The notes: a model not told the origin generated them from the sequence alone. Shown: positions 15,289 through 24,467, numbered from the stretch's first letter. The stretch is 64,000 nucleotides of DNA from Herbaspirillum robiniae (GCF_002213415.1 NZ_NJGU01000014.1:62001-126000); one strand, 5' to 3'. Translations and numbers: made by a program.

Positions 15289-17640
15289 GTGTCCAACAAG
15301 CCCACCGAAAGGCCGGCCGCCCGCGCGCGCCGCCAACGACCGCGTCATGCCCTGGCCCTGAGCGCGCTGGCGTGCGCCGCCGCCTTGCTGGCGCCGCCCG
15401 CGTGGTCACAGGCCAATGCGGCCTTGCTCGGCGACAAGACCGCCTTCATCGACGACCTGATGCGCCAGATGACGGTCGACGAAAAAATCGGCCAGCTGCG
15501 CCTGGTCAGCATCGGCCCCGACATGCCGGCCAAGAAGCTGGCCGAGGAGTTCGCCGCCGGCCGCGTCGGCGGCACCTTCAATTCGGTCACCCGCAAGGAC
15601 AATCGCCCGCTGCAGGAAGGCGCCATGCGCTCGCGCCTGAAGATCCCGGTGTTCTTCGCCTACGACATCATCCACGGCCATCGCACCACCTTCCCGATCG
15701 GCCTGGGCCTGGCCTCGAGCTGGGACCTGGACGTGGTCGCCCGGGCCATGCGCGTGTCGGCCAAGGAAGCCGCCGCTGACGGCATCGACATGACCTTCGC
15801 GCCGATGGTCGACATCAGCCGCGACCCGCGCTGGGGCCGCACCTCCGAAGGCTTCGGCGAAGATCCCTACCTGGTCTCGCGCATCGCCGAGGTCTCGGTG
15901 CGCGCGTTGCAGGGCGAGACCAAGCCGATCGCCGCCGACCGTGTGATGGCCAGCGTCAAGCACTTCGCGCTGTATGGCGCCGTTGAAGGCGGGCGCGACT
16001 ACAACGTGGTCAACATGGACCCGCAGCGCATGTACAACGACTACCTGCCGCCGTATCGCGCCGCCATCGACGCCGGCGCCGGCGCGGTGATGGTGGCGCT
16101 GAACTCCATCAACGGCGCACCCGCCACCTCCAACACCTGGCTGCTGCAGGACCTGTTGCGCAAGGAGTGGGGCTTCAAGGGCCTGACCGTGAGCGACCAC
16201 GGCGCCATCACCGAGCTGGTGAATCACGGCGTGGCGCAAAACGAAAGCGAAGCCGCACGCCTGTCGATCAAGGCCGGCACCGACATGAGCATGGCCGACC
16301 AGGTCTACATCAGCCAGCTGCCCGGGCTGCTGAAGTCGGGCAAGGTCTCGCAGCAGGAACTGGACAACGCGGTGCGCGAGATCCTCGGCGCCAAGTACGA
16401 CCTGGGCCTGTTCAAGGATCCCTACGCGCGCATCGGCCACGAGTCGGGTGATCCTGCGGATGTGAACGCCGAGAGCCGCCTGCATCGCACCGATGCGCGC
16501 GCGGTGGCGCAGCAGTCCATGGTGCTGCTGGAGAACCGCAACGGCGCGCTGCCGCTGAAGAAGAACGCGCGCATCGCGCTGGTCGGTCCGCTGGCCGATT
16601 CGCACCTCGACATGCTGGGCAGCTGGTCCGGCGCCGGCGTGAACAAGCAGACCGTCACCGTGAAGCAGGGCCTGGAGCAGGCGCTGCAAGGCGGCAAGCT
16701 GAGCTACGCGCGCGGCGCCAACATCACCGAAGACAAGCACATCGTCGACTACCTCAACTTCCTCAACTGGGACGACCCGGAGGTGGTGCAGGACAAGCGC
16801 AGCCCGCAAGCCATGATCGACGAGGCGGTCAAGGCCGCGCGCAATGCCGACGTGGTGGTGGCCGCGGTGGGCGAGTCGCGCGGCATGTCGCATGAGTCCT
16901 CCAGCCGCACCCAGCTGACGCTGCCTGAGAGCCAGCAGGCGCTGCTGAAGGCCTTGAAGGCCACCGGCAAGCCGCTGGTGCTGGTGCTGATGAACGGTCG
17001 TCCGCTGGACCTGAACTGGGCGCGCGAGAACGCTTCCGCGATCCTGGAGACCTGGTACACCGGCACCGAAGGCGGCCATGCGATTGCCGACATCCTGTTC
17101 GGCGAGGTCAACCCGTCCGGCAAGCTGCCGATTACCTTCCCGCGTTCGGTGGGGCAGATCCCGGCCTACTACAACCATGCGCGCCTGGGCCGTCCGTTCA
17201 CCGAAGGCAAGCCCGGCAACTACACCTCGCAGTACTTTGAAGAACCCAACGGCCCGCTGTACCCGTTCGGCTATGGCCTCAGCTACACCGAGTTCAGCCT
17301 GTCGGACGTGACGGTCTCGCAGCCGACGATGAAGGCCGACGGCCGCGTCGACGCCACCGTGACGGTGAAGAACACCGGCCGCCGCGCCGGCGCCACCGTA
17401 GTGCAGCTTTATATCCGTGACCAGGCCGCTTCCGTCGTGCGTCCGGTCAAGGAACTCAAGGACTTCCGCAAGGTGATGCTGCAGCCGGGCGAGCAGAAGG
17501 AAGTGCGCTTCACCATCGACCGCCGCGCACTGAGCTTCTACAACGCCAAGCTGGAGTACGTGGCCGAGCCGGGCGAGTTCCAGGTGCAGGTGGGACTGGA
17601 TTCCAAGGATGTGAAGACGGCGTCGTTCACGCTGGAGTGA
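15289..17640 (+). CDS. bglX: periplasmic beta-glucosidase BglX (GH3)
   Basis: Glycoside hydrolase family 3 enzyme of 783 residues. A GTG start is chosen because AGAGAGGA precedes it; the first 40 residues form an Arg-rich n-region, a hydrophobic core and an AWSQA cleavage site. The N-terminal TIM barrel shows VDEKIGQLRLVS, FAPMVDISRDPRWGRTSEGFGEDPYL (in pieces, about 168-195), KHFALYGAVEGG and the nucleophile Asp303 in GLTVSDHG. The second domain carries GMSHESSSRTQL, matching the E. coli BglX active-site loop, and a C-terminal fibronectin-III-like domain (VTVKNTGRRAGATVVQLYI onward) completes the standard architecture. It releases glucose from beta-glucosides; next to opgG its natural substrate could include periplasmic glucans. 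Confidence 0.95.
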   Translation: MSNKPTERPAARARRQRPRHALALSALACAAALLAPPAWSQANAALLGDKTAFIDDLMRQMTVDEKIGQLRLVSIGPDMPAKKLAEEFAAGRVGGTFNSVTRKDNRPLQEGAMRSRLKIPVFFAYDIIHGHRTTFPIGLGLASSWDLDVVARAMRVSAKEAAADGIDMTFAPMVDISRDPRWGRTSEGFGEDPYLVSRIAEVSVRALQGETKPIAADRVMASVKHFALYGAVEGGRDYNVVNMDPQRMYNDYLPPYRAAIDAGAGAVMVALNSINGAPATSNTWLLQDLLRKEWGFKGLTVSDHGAITELVNHGVAQNESEAARLSIKAGTDMSMADQVYISQLPGLLKSGKVSQQELDNAVREILGAKYDLGLFKDPYARIGHESGDPADVNAESRLHRTDARAVAQQSMVLLENRNGALPLKKNARIALVGPLADSHLDMLGSWSGAGVNKQTVTVKQGLEQALQGGKLSYARGANITEDKHIVDYLNFLNWDDPEVVQDKRSPQAMIDEAVKAARNADVVVAAVGESRGMSHESSSRTQLTLPESQQALLKALKATGKPLVLVLMNGRPLDLNWARENASAILETWYTGTEGGHAIADILFGEVNPSGKLPITFPRSVGQIPAYYNHARLGRPFTEGKPGNYTSQYFEEPNGPLYPFGYGLSYTEFSLSDVTVSQPTMKADGRVDATVTVKNTGRRAGATVVQLYIRDQAASVVRPVKELKDFRKVMLQPGEQKEVRFTIDRRALSFYNAKLEYVAEPGEFQVQVGLDSKDVKTASFTLE

Positions 17641-17683
17641 GAGGGGATTGCCGGCGTCGTTCAGCGCGATCCGCCGGAATAAG

Positions 17684-17718
17684 AAAGGGCGCACCGCACG
17701 GTGCGCCCTTTATTTTTA
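17684..17718. terminator. strong hairpin terminator between convergent bglX and MFS genes
   Basis: AAAGGGCGCACC and GGTGCGCCCTTT pair over 12 bp around GCAC at 17684-17711, followed by ATTTTTAT. It terminates bglX and could also stop the convergent MFS transcript. Confidence 0.85.
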
Positions 17719-17769
17719 TCCACTGCAAAAATTGTATAAACAATTATTCACGCAAGATCTCCCGCGCCT

Positions 17770-19101
17770 TCACTCCTTCTCGCGCAAGCTCGCCGGCATC
17801 GCGAACATCAGCAACAGCATGCACAGGATGGTCATGCCGCCGATCGCATACAACGCCGGCGTGGTGCTGCCGGTGACGTCGCGGATGCGGCCCACCATCA
17901 CCGGGCTGACGATGCCGCCCAGCTGACCCAGCGTGTTGATCAGCGCGATGCCGGCCGCCGCGCCGGCGCCCGTCACCAGCTTGGGCGGCAGCGCCCAGAA
18001 CGCCGGGATCGAAGCGACCACGCCCGCGCCCATCACGCCCAGCGCCGCGATCAGCAGCGCGGTCTGCTTCTCGAATATGCCGGCGGCGAAGAAGCCGATG
18101 GTGGCCAGCGCCAGCAGGCCGATGACGAAGCGGCGGCGCTCGCCGCGCGCATCCGACAGGCGGCCCACCACGATCATGGCGATGGCACCGCAGATGTAGG
18201 GCACCGCGGTCAGCAGGCCGATGATGGTCGGGTTCTGGGTGCCGGCGGTGCGGATCAGGTGCGGCGCCCAGAAGTTCAGCCCGTAGGACGCGACCTGGAT
18301 CAGGAAGTACACCAGGCCCAGCATCAGGAAGCCTGGCGTTTTGATCGCCGACAGCAGCGAGTGGCCGCGCTCATGGCGCGCCGGCGAAGAGACATGCGCC
18401 GACAGCGTCTGCTGCTCGGCCGGCGAAAGCCAGTGCGCGTCCTCGATGCGGTCCTTCAGCTGGCGCAGCACCACCAGGCCCAGCAGGATGCAGGGCAGGC
18501 CGCCCAGCATGAACAGCCAGTGCCAGCCGCGGATGCCCATCACACCTTCCAGGTGGCCCAGGATCATGCCCGAGACCGGCGCGCCGATCAGGCCGGCGAA
18601 GGCCGAGGCCAGGAACAGCATGGAGGTGATGCGGCCGCGATGGCTGTTGGGGAACCACAGCGTCAGGTAGTACAGCACGCCGGGCGCGAAGCCGGCCTCC
18701 ATGGCGCCGATGATGAAGCGCAATCCGTAGAACTGCCACTCGCTGGTGACGAACACCATGGCCGCCGTCGCCAGCCCCCAGGAGATCATGATGCGCGCGA
18801 TCCAGCGGCGCGCGCCGACCTTGTAGAGGAACATGTTGCTGGGCACTTCGAACAGCACATAGCCCACCACGAACAGGCTCGCGCCCAGGCCGTAGGCGGT
18901 GTCGGACAGGCCGAGGTCGCCCTGCAGCTGGAACTTGGCGAAGCTGATGTTGATGCGGTCGAAGAAGGCGAACAGGTAGCAGATCATGATCAGCGGCATG
19001 ATGTGCCAGGTGGCGCGGCGCACGATGGCGCCGACGTCCGAGGACGGCGCTTGTGCGGCGGTGGATTGGCGCGGCAGATCCGCGGCGGCGTGGGTGCTCA
19101 T
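17770..19101 (-). CDS. MFS anion:cation symporter (ACS family)
   Basis: Twelve-helix major facilitator (443 residues). The ACS-family start pattern is clear: RRATWHIMPLIMICYLFAFFDRINISFAK over residues 29-57, with DRINI being diagnostic, then the GARRWIARIMISWG and GFAPGVLYYLTLWFP motifs (near 105-160). ACS carriers import organic acids such as tartrate, glucarate, phthalate or hydroxyphenylacetate with protons. ATG at 19101 is preceded by AAGGAG; the longer open frame upstream is not coding. It is the last gene of a minus-strand run with an HMG-CoA-lyase-like enzyme (100 bp upstream) and a CoA-transferase, so it probably imports the acid these enzymes break down. Confidence 0.9.
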   Translation of the reverse strand: MSTHAAADLPRQSTAAQAPSSDVGAIVRRATWHIMPLIMICYLFAFFDRINISFAKFQLQGDLGLSDTAYGLGASLFVVGYVLFEVPSNMFLYKVGARRWIARIMISWGLATAAMVFVTSEWQFYGLRFIIGAMEAGFAPGVLYYLTLWFPNSHRGRITSMLFLASAFAGLIGAPVSGMILGHLEGVMGIRGWHWLFMLGGLPCILLGLVVLRQLKDRIEDAHWLSPAEQQTLSAHVSSPARHERGHSLLSAIKTPGFLMLGLVYFLIQVASYGLNFWAPHLIRTAGTQNPTIIGLLTAVPYICGAIAMIVVGRLSDARGERRRFVIGLLALATIGFFAAGIFEKQTALLIAALGVMGAGVVASIPAFWALPPKLVTGAGAAAGIALINTLGQLGGIVSPVMVGRIRDVTGSTTPALYAIGGMTILCMLLLMFAMPASLREKE

Positions 19102-19201
19102 CTTGCTTGTCTCCTTGTTGAAATTGACGGCGTAAGGACGGCTTGCCGGCGCGCGCTGGGCGCGGCCGGTGATCTTCTCTTCTTGTTGTGATGCGTGGCT
19201 G

Positions 19202-20143
19202 TCAGGCGGCCTGCAACGCGGCCGGGACGGGATGCAGGTCGCAGTTGCGCCCCGCCTTCGCCACCTGGCCCGGCACTTCATGTCCCAGCAATGCCGGCAG
19301 CCGGCGCGACATGGCGATCAGGTGTGGCAGGTCGATGCCGGTGTCGATGCCGACCTCGTCGCACAGGTTCACCAGGTCCTCGGTGCAGATGTTGCCGGAG
19401 GCGCCGGGCGCGAACGGGCAGCCGCCCAGTCCGCCCAGCGCGGCGTCGAAGCGGCGCGCGCCGGCCTCATACGCGGCCAGCACGTTGACCAGTCCCAGCC
19501 CGCGCGTATTGTGGAAATGCAGCGTGAGGGCACAGGCCGGCAGCAGCGCGAGCGCGCGCGTGACGATGCGCCTGACCTGCACCGGGTTGGCCATGCCGGT
19601 GGTGTCGGCCAGCGTCACGTTGGGAATGCCCAGCGCGAGGTAATGCGCGACGATCTCCAGCACGCGGTCTTCATCTATCCTGCCCTCGAACGGACACCCG
19701 AAGGTGGTAGCCACCGTGGCATTGAGCGAGACCGGATGCTGCGCGGCGAAGGCGACGATCTCGCCGAAGCCCGCCAGCGAAGCCTCGCAGCTCATGCGCA
19801 TGTTGGCGCGATTGTGGGTCTGGCTGGCCGACATCACCAGGTTGATCTCATCGGCGCCGGCGGCAATGGCGCGCTGCGCGCCTTTCAGGTTGGGAACCAG
19901 CGCGACGTAGGTCACGCCCACGCGGCGGGCGATGCCGCGAAACACGTCCTCGCCGTCGCGCAGCGCCGGGATGGCCTTGGGCGAGACGAAGGAGCCGGCT
20001 TCGATGCGCGTGAAGCCGGCTTGCGACAAGCCGTCCACTAGCGCTATCTTGTCGGTCGTCGCGACCCAGGTCGGTTCGATCTGCAGGCCGTCGCGCGGTG
20101 CGACCTCCTGCACGATCAGGCGATCGGAATGGCTGGCGTTCAT
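19202..20143 (-). CDS. hydroxymethylglutaryl-CoA lyase family protein
   Basis: DRE-TIM metallolyase (313 residues) with the HMG-CoA lyase signatures EVAPRDGLQIEP (about 13-24), the metal-binding LHFHNTRGLGLVN (about 204-216) and the catalytic-cysteine loop GGLGGCPFAPGASGNICTED (about 237-256). The family cleaves 3-hydroxy-3-methylglutaryl-CoA to acetyl-CoA and acetoacetate, or related tertiary hydroxyacyl-CoAs. Its ATG overlaps the CoA-transferase stop (ATGA), so activation and cleavage are coupled. No leucine-degradation genes (liuABCD) are nearby, which argues that the substrate is an externally supplied acid such as hydroxymethylglutarate or citramalate. The exact substrate is not settled by the sequence. 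Confidence 0.9.
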   Translation of the reverse strand: MNASHSDRLIVQEVAPRDGLQIEPTWVATTDKIALVDGLSQAGFTRIEAGSFVSPKAIPALRDGEDVFRGIARRVGVTYVALVPNLKGAQRAIAAGADEINLVMSASQTHNRANMRMSCEASLAGFGEIVAFAAQHPVSLNATVATTFGCPFEGRIDEDRVLEIVAHYLALGIPNVTLADTTGMANPVQVRRIVTRALALLPACALTLHFHNTRGLGLVNVLAAYEAGARRFDAALGGLGGCPFAPGASGNICTEDLVNLCDEVGIDTGIDLPHLIAMSRRLPALLGHEVPGQVAKAGRNCDLHPVPAALQAA

Positions 20144-21333
20144 TGCACCACCCCCTGTTCGCGCAGGCGTGCGATCTCGTTGTCGTCAAAGCCCAGTCCG
20201 GCCAGGATCTCGCCGGTGTGCTGGCCCAGCGGCGGGCCTTGCCAGCGCACTTCGCCCGGCGTGTCGGAGAGCTTGGGCACGATGCCCGGCATCTTCACTT
20301 CCACGCCGTCGGGCAGGCGCGCCGCGAGGATCATGTCGCGCGCCTGGTAGTGCGGATCGGCCACGATGTCGGCCACCGAATAGATGCGACCGGACGGCAC
20401 GCCGGCCTGCTCCAGCGCATCGAGCACCTCGGCGATGGTGTGCGCCGAGGTCCAGCCGGCAATCGCCGCGTCCAGCAGCGCCACCTGTTGCACGCGGCCG
20501 TCGTTGTGCTCCAGCGCCGGATCGTCGGCCAGGTCGGCGCGGCCGATGGTGTGCATCAGGCGCTTGAAGATGGGGTTGCTGTTGCCGGCGATGACGACGA
20601 AGCTGCCGTCGCGCGTCGGATAGGTATTGGAGGGCGCGATGCCGGGCAGGGCGCCGCCGCTGCGCTCGCGCACGTGGCCCAGCAGGTCGTATTCGGGCAC
20701 GGTGCTTTCCATCAGGTTGAACACACTCTCCACCAGCGAAACGTCGACCACCTGGCCTTCGCCCTGGCCGGTCTTCACGCGCAACAGCGACATCAGCGCA
20801 CCGATCACGCCGTGCAGCGAGGCCAGCGAGTCGCCCAGGCTCACGCCGGCGCGCGCCGGCACGCCGTCGGGCTCGCCGGTGGTGTAGCGCATGCCGCCCA
20901 TGGCCTCGCCGATGGCGCCAAAGCCGGGTCGATCCTTGTACGGGCCGGTCTGGCCGTAACCCGAGATGCGCACCAGCGTCAGCTTCGGGTTCAGCGCATG
21001 CAGCACGTCCCAGCCCAGGCCGATGTTTTCCAGCGCGCCGGGTTTCATGTTCTCGATCAGCACATCGGCTTCGGCCGCGAGGCGGCCGATCAGGGCGATG
21101 CCCTCGGCCGACTTCAGGTTCACCGACAGCGATTTCTTGTTGCGCGACTGCAGGTACCACCACAGCGAGGTGCCCTCGTGCAGCTTGCGCCATTTGCGGA
21201 TGGGATCCCCGTGCACCGGGGCTTCGATCTTGATCACTTCCGCGCCGAACTCGGCCATCATGCGCGCGGCGAACGGCGCGGCGATGAGGGTGCCGATTTC
21301 GATGACGCGGATGCCTTTGAGAGGTCCACTCAT
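20140..21333 (-). CDS. class III CoA-transferase (CaiB/BaiF family)
   Basis: CoA-transferase of 397 residues that moves CoA between carboxylic acids without a free acyl intermediate. The start MSGPLKGIRVIEIG and the adjoining AAPFAARMMAEFGAEVIKIE are family hallmarks; the catalytic aspartate lies in QVVDVSLVESV (about residues 170-180); GYGQTGPYKDRPGFG is also typical. GGAG precedes the ATG at 21333. Overlap of its stop with the lyase start and the MFS gene beyond suggest that it activates an imported acid (probably with succinyl-CoA or acetyl-CoA as donor) for cleavage by the lyase. Confidence 0.92.
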   Translation of the reverse strand: MSGPLKGIRVIEIGTLIAAPFAARMMAEFGAEVIKIEAPVHGDPIRKWRKLHEGTSLWWYLQSRNKKSLSVNLKSAEGIALIGRLAAEADVLIENMKPGALENIGLGWDVLHALNPKLTLVRISGYGQTGPYKDRPGFGAIGEAMGGMRYTTGEPDGVPARAGVSLGDSLASLHGVIGALMSLLRVKTGQGEGQVVDVSLVESVFNLMESTVPEYDLLGHVRERSGGALPGIAPSNTYPTRDGSFVVIAGNSNPIFKRLMHTIGRADLADDPALEHNDGRVQQVALLDAAIAGWTSAHTIAEVLDALEQAGVPSGRIYSVADIVADPHYQARDMILAARLPDGVEVKMPGIVPKLSDTPGEVRWQGPPLGQHTGEILAGLGFDDNEIARLREQGVVQ

Positions 21334-21406
21334 CTTTGTCTCCTTCTTCCTGTCACGGCAGGATAGAAAAAGACGGCGGAGAACGTCCAACCGCATTTCG
21401 GCAAGC

Positions 21407-21429
21407 AGCGTTCGCGGTTGGCGAACGCT
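21407..21429. promoter_or_regulatory. LysR-type operator candidate ahead of the CoA-transferase operon
   Basis: AGCGTTCGC, five bases, GCGAACGCT: a perfect 9-bp inverted repeat that also contains a T-N11-A arrangement. It lies between the LysR gene and the CoA-transferase gene, about 75 bp before the latter's start. A terminator for the LysR gene is the alternative, though no T tract is present. Confidence 0.5.
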
Positions 21430-21441
21430 CGCATGCTGCCG

Positions 21442-22395
21442 CTATTTGCGGGCGCGGGGTTTGCGCGCGGAGGGCGCCGGCGTGGCGCGCTCTTCGGCGC
21501 CGCGCAGGAAATCGAACAGCGCGCGCGACACCGGCGAGAGCGCGTCGGCATGGCGCACCACGATGCGCAGCTCGCGGTGCGCCCAGGGCTCGTCGATGGC
21601 CACCGCCGCCAGGCCGAGCGGCCGGCCGATCGCCTCGAACACCCCGGCCGGGATCACGCCCAGCCCCATGCCGGCCTGCGCCATGCGGCACACGGCGTCG
21701 AAGCCGGGCACGTGGATGCGCATCTTCAGCGGCTTGCCCGAGCTGCGCGCGGCGAGATGGGTGCGCTGGTTGATGGAGCTGTCGGCATGCAGGCCGACGT
21801 GGTCGTAATCCAGCGACTCTTCGAAGGACACATGCTTCCTGCGCGCCAGCGGATGCGATGCGCCCATCACCAGCACCACATGGTCGCGCCGGTAGAGTTC
21901 GGTCTGCAGGTCGCCGGTGTCGGCCTCGCCGGAGCAGATGCCCAGGTCCGCCCAACCGTCGGCCACGCCCTTGACCACGCTGCCGCTGGGGCGCTCTTCG
22001 AGGTCGAGCTTGACCTGCTCGTGCAGGCGCGAGAACAGCATCAGGTCTTCCGGCAGGAACTCCACGATGGCCGACAGGTTGGCCACCATGCGCACGTAGC
22101 CGCGCACGCCCTGCGCATGCTCGGCCAGCTCGTGGCCGATCGCATCCACCGACAGCAGCACGCGCCGCGCGTGCGAGAACAGCGTCTCGCCGGCGGCGGT
22201 CAGTTCCATGCCGCGCGCGTGGCGCACGAACAGCGGCATGCCGATCGCCTCTTCCAGCTCCACCAGCCGCTTGCTGGCGGCCGAGACCGCGATCGCCTCG
22301 CGCGCCGCCGCGCGGGTGAGCGTGCCTTCCTCCTGCACCGCGGCGAACAGGCGCAGCGTGGTCAGGTCGAGCTTGCGGGCGAGGTTGTTGAGCAT
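21442..22395 (-). CDS. LysR-family transcriptional regulator
   Basis: LTTR of 317 residues. The N-terminal winged helix-turn-helix reads LDLTTLRLFAAVQEEGTLTRAA followed by AISAASKRLVELEEAIGMPLF-like sequence (residues 9-55, with AIAVSAASKRLVELE). The C-terminal part is the usual two-lobed effector domain, ending in a basic PSARKPRARK tail. It is encoded upstream of, and on the same strand as, the CoA-transferase/lyase/MFS genes, 108 bp away, with a palindrome in the gap, so it is the likely activator responding to that pathway's acid or CoA ester. Confidence 0.92.
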   Translation of the reverse strand: MLNNLARKLDLTTLRLFAAVQEEGTLTRAAAREAIAVSAASKRLVELEEAIGMPLFVRHARGMELTAAGETLFSHARRVLLSVDAIGHELAEHAQGVRGYVRMVANLSAIVEFLPEDLMLFSRLHEQVKLDLEERPSGSVVKGVADGWADLGICSGEADTGDLQTELYRRDHVVLVMGASHPLARRKHVSFEESLDYDHVGLHADSSINQRTHLAARSSGKPLKMRIHVPGFDAVCRMAQAGMGLGVIPAGVFEAIGRPLGLAAVAIDEPWAHRELRIVVRHADALSPVSRALFDFLRGAEERATPAPSARKPRARK

Positions 22396-22432
22396 GGTGA
22401 TGTATGCCGTGGTGTCGGGTGGGCCTAGCTTA

Positions 22433-23464
22433 TCAGGATGAGGGCTCGGACGGCGCGGCGCAGAAGCTGTCGCGGTATTGCTGCGCGCTGGTACCCAGTC
22501 GTTTCTGGAACACCTGGCGCAGGTGGCCGGCGTCGCGAAAACCGCAGCGCATGGCCACGCTCTTGAGCGGCAGCGCGGAGCGTTCCAGCATGGAGCGCGC
22601 GGCGTCGACGCGGGCGCGCTCGATGAACTCGGCCGGCGTCATCTGCGCATTGCGGGCGAACACGCGCGCGAAGTTGCGCGGACTGGTCGCCGTCAGCTGC
22701 GCCAGCGTGTCCACCGTCAGCCGCTCGTCGAGATGCGCCAGCACGTATTGCTGCACGCGGCCCACCAGCGAGGTCTCTTCCGCGTAGGGTGTGAGGTAGG
22801 GGCTGAATTGCGACTGCCCGCCGCTGCGCTGCATGAACACCACCAGCCGCTTGGCCACGTTGAGCGCGACTTCCTGGCCCGCGTCCTGCGCCAGCAGTGC
22901 CAGCGACAGGTCGATGCCGGCGGTCACGCCGGCCGAGGTCCAGAGCTTGCCGTCGCGCAGCCAGATGCGGTCGGCCTCCAGCCTGATATGCGGAAATTGC
23001 TGCGCCAGCGCGGCGGCGTCATCCCAATGCGTGGTGACGCGCTTGCCGTCCAGCAGCCCCGCGCGCGCCAGCAGGAAGGCGCCGTTGCAGATCGAGCCGA
23101 AGCGCACCGAGGCCGCGGCCTGGCGCTGCAGCCACGCGCCCAGCGCAGCGTCCGGCGCCTGCTTGACCAGCACCGGGCCGCCGGCCACCAGCAGCAGGTC
23201 GGCCGCGTCTTCGGTTTGGCTGAAATGACGGTGCGCGGTGATGAGCATGCCGTTGGAACAGGCGAGGGCGCCGTTCTCCCCGGGCGCGCCCGCACCGATC
23301 ACCTGCAGGCGGTAATGCGCCTGCGGCAGCAGGAAGCGGTTGGCTTCGGCGAACACGTCGAGGGGGCCGGACACGTCCAGCGATTGCACGCCGGGAAAGG
23401 CCAGCAGAGATACCGTGGGCATGGTGGGCGAGGACTCCGGGAGGCATGCGATGGCGCAGATCAT
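22433..23464 (-). CDS. GlxA-family AraC-type regulator with DJ-1/PfpI domain
   Basis: 343 residues with two domains: an N-terminal DJ-1/PfpI amidotransferase-like sensor (PTVSLLAFPGVQSLDVSGPLDVF at about 15-37; GSICNGAFLLARAGLLDGKRVTTHW region with the nucleophile-elbow cysteine at about 123-147) and a C-terminal AraC pair of helix-turn-helices (ERLTVDTLAQLTATSPRNFARVF and SVAMRCGFRDAGHLRQVF, about 246-322). Such GlxA-type proteins regulate, for example, quaternary amine or arginine catabolism in Pseudomonas and Burkholderia. ATG at 23464 has AGGAAG upstream; ATG at 23422 would start at MPTVSLL and is the main alternative. It is divergent from the M24 gene. Confidence 0.9.
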   Translation of the reverse strand: MICAIACLPESSPTMPTVSLLAFPGVQSLDVSGPLDVFAEANRFLLPQAHYRLQVIGAGAPGENGALACSNGMLITAHRHFSQTEDAADLLLVAGGPVLVKQAPDAALGAWLQRQAAASVRFGSICNGAFLLARAGLLDGKRVTTHWDDAAALAQQFPHIRLEADRIWLRDGKLWTSAGVTAGIDLSLALLAQDAGQEVALNVAKRLVVFMQRSGGQSQFSPYLTPYAEETSLVGRVQQYVLAHLDERLTVDTLAQLTATSPRNFARVFARNAQMTPAEFIERARVDAARSMLERSALPLKSVAMRCGFRDAGHLRQVFQKRLGTSAQQYRDSFCAAPSEPSS

Positions 23465-23600
23465 ACGCTTCCTGGGCGCGCCTGCCGGGGCTGGCAGGAT
23501 TCGGCTTCACGCTGGCAGGAATCGTCTCCATGCGGCGCTGGCCGGCGTGCGCGCGGCTTCCGATAATGACGGCATCCCTTCAACGATCCAGGAGCCCGTC

Positions 23601-24305
23601 ATGCAAGGCGCACCCGCCAGCCGGCAACAGCAACTCGAACAGGCCGAACGCGTCGGCCCCGCCTTTTCCGTGGACGGCATGCTGGCCGCACGCAACGGCA
23701 CGCGCCGCGCGATTGCCGAGATCGCCGCGCGGGTGCGGCCGGGCATGGTGGAAGAAGACGCGGTGGAAATGGCCAAGGGCGTATTGCGCGACGCCGGGCT
23801 TGCTCTGTCGTGGCATCCGACGCGGGTGCGCTTCGGGCGCAATACGGTCAAGCCCATGCGCCTGGCGTCGGAGCCCGGGATCGTGCTGGGCGAGAACGAT
23901 ATCTTCTTCATCGACATCGCGCCGCGCATGGATGCGTTCGAAGGCGATGGCGGGGCGTCGTTCGTGGTGGGCAAGCACGATGAGTATGAACGGTGCGCGG
24001 CCGATGCCGAGGCCTTGTTCCATGAGTTGCGCGGGATCTGGGCGCGCGACGGCTTGACCGGGCGCCAGCTCTACGAGCATGGCAAGCAGTGGGCGCTGGC
24101 GCGGGGCTGGGTGTTGAATTTCGATTTGCCGGGGCATCGGGTTTCTGACTTTCCGCATGCGGCGATTCATACAGGATCGCTGGCTGAGTTTGATGGTGCG
24201 CCGTTGCCGGTGCGATGGATATTGGAGATTCATTTGCGGCATCCTTCGGAGGCGTTTGGGGCGTTTTTTGAGGATATGTTGCTGGGGGATTCTTTCTTTG
24301 GTTGA
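23601..24305 (+). CDS. M24-family metallopeptidase-like protein
   Basis: 234-residue pita-bread fold protein of the Xaa-Pro aminopeptidase/methionine aminopeptidase family. The start is ATG 23601, preceded by CAGGAG at proper distance. The five metal ligands can be matched: two Asp in FIDIAPRMDAFEGDGG (about 94-109), His in LPGHRVSDFPHAAIH (about 181-195), and Glu in WILEIHL and FFEDML near the C-terminus (about 212-229). It is short for the family and lacks an N-terminal creatinase domain, as in other stand-alone M24 proteins. The substrate is unknown. The 3' part (from about 24100) is visibly richer in A and T than the rest of the gene. Confidence 0.85.
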   Translation: MQGAPASRQQQLEQAERVGPAFSVDGMLAARNGTRRAIAEIAARVRPGMVEEDAVEMAKGVLRDAGLALSWHPTRVRFGRNTVKPMRLASEPGIVLGENDIFFIDIAPRMDAFEGDGGASFVVGKHDEYERCAADAEALFHELRGIWARDGLTGRQLYEHGKQWALARGWVLNFDLPGHRVSDFPHAAIHTGSLAEFDGAPLPVRWILEIHLRHPSEAFGAFFEDMLLGDSFFG

Positions 24306-24325
24306 GGGGTGATGTTGGTTGTTGT

Positions 24326-24349
24326 TGGTGGTGGTGGTGGTGGTGGTGG
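24326..24349. repeat. (TGG)8 microsatellite
   Basis: Eight uninterrupted TGG triplets shortly after the M24 gene stop, preceded by a TTG-rich stretch. It is not inside a recognisable gene. Confidence 0.9.
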
Positions 24350-24441
24350 GTAGTCTGGTCTTGCTGCGTGTCGGTGTACCGGCTCTGTGCTTATCTTTCT
24401 CCGGTCGGAAGGGAGCGCCGGGGGCGGCCCGGCAGCCGCTC

Positions 24442-24467
24442 ACTTTTCTTGCTCCGCCAAGAAAAGT
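24442..24467. repeat. 10-bp-arm hairpin in extragenic repeat
   Basis: ACTTTTCTTG, loop CTCCGC, CAAGAAAAGT. The sequence around it (cttttcttg...aagaaaagtaagcaaaag) resembles dispersed extragenic elements I recall from Burkholderiales and Xanthomonas genomes; that likeness is from memory. Confidence 0.7.
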
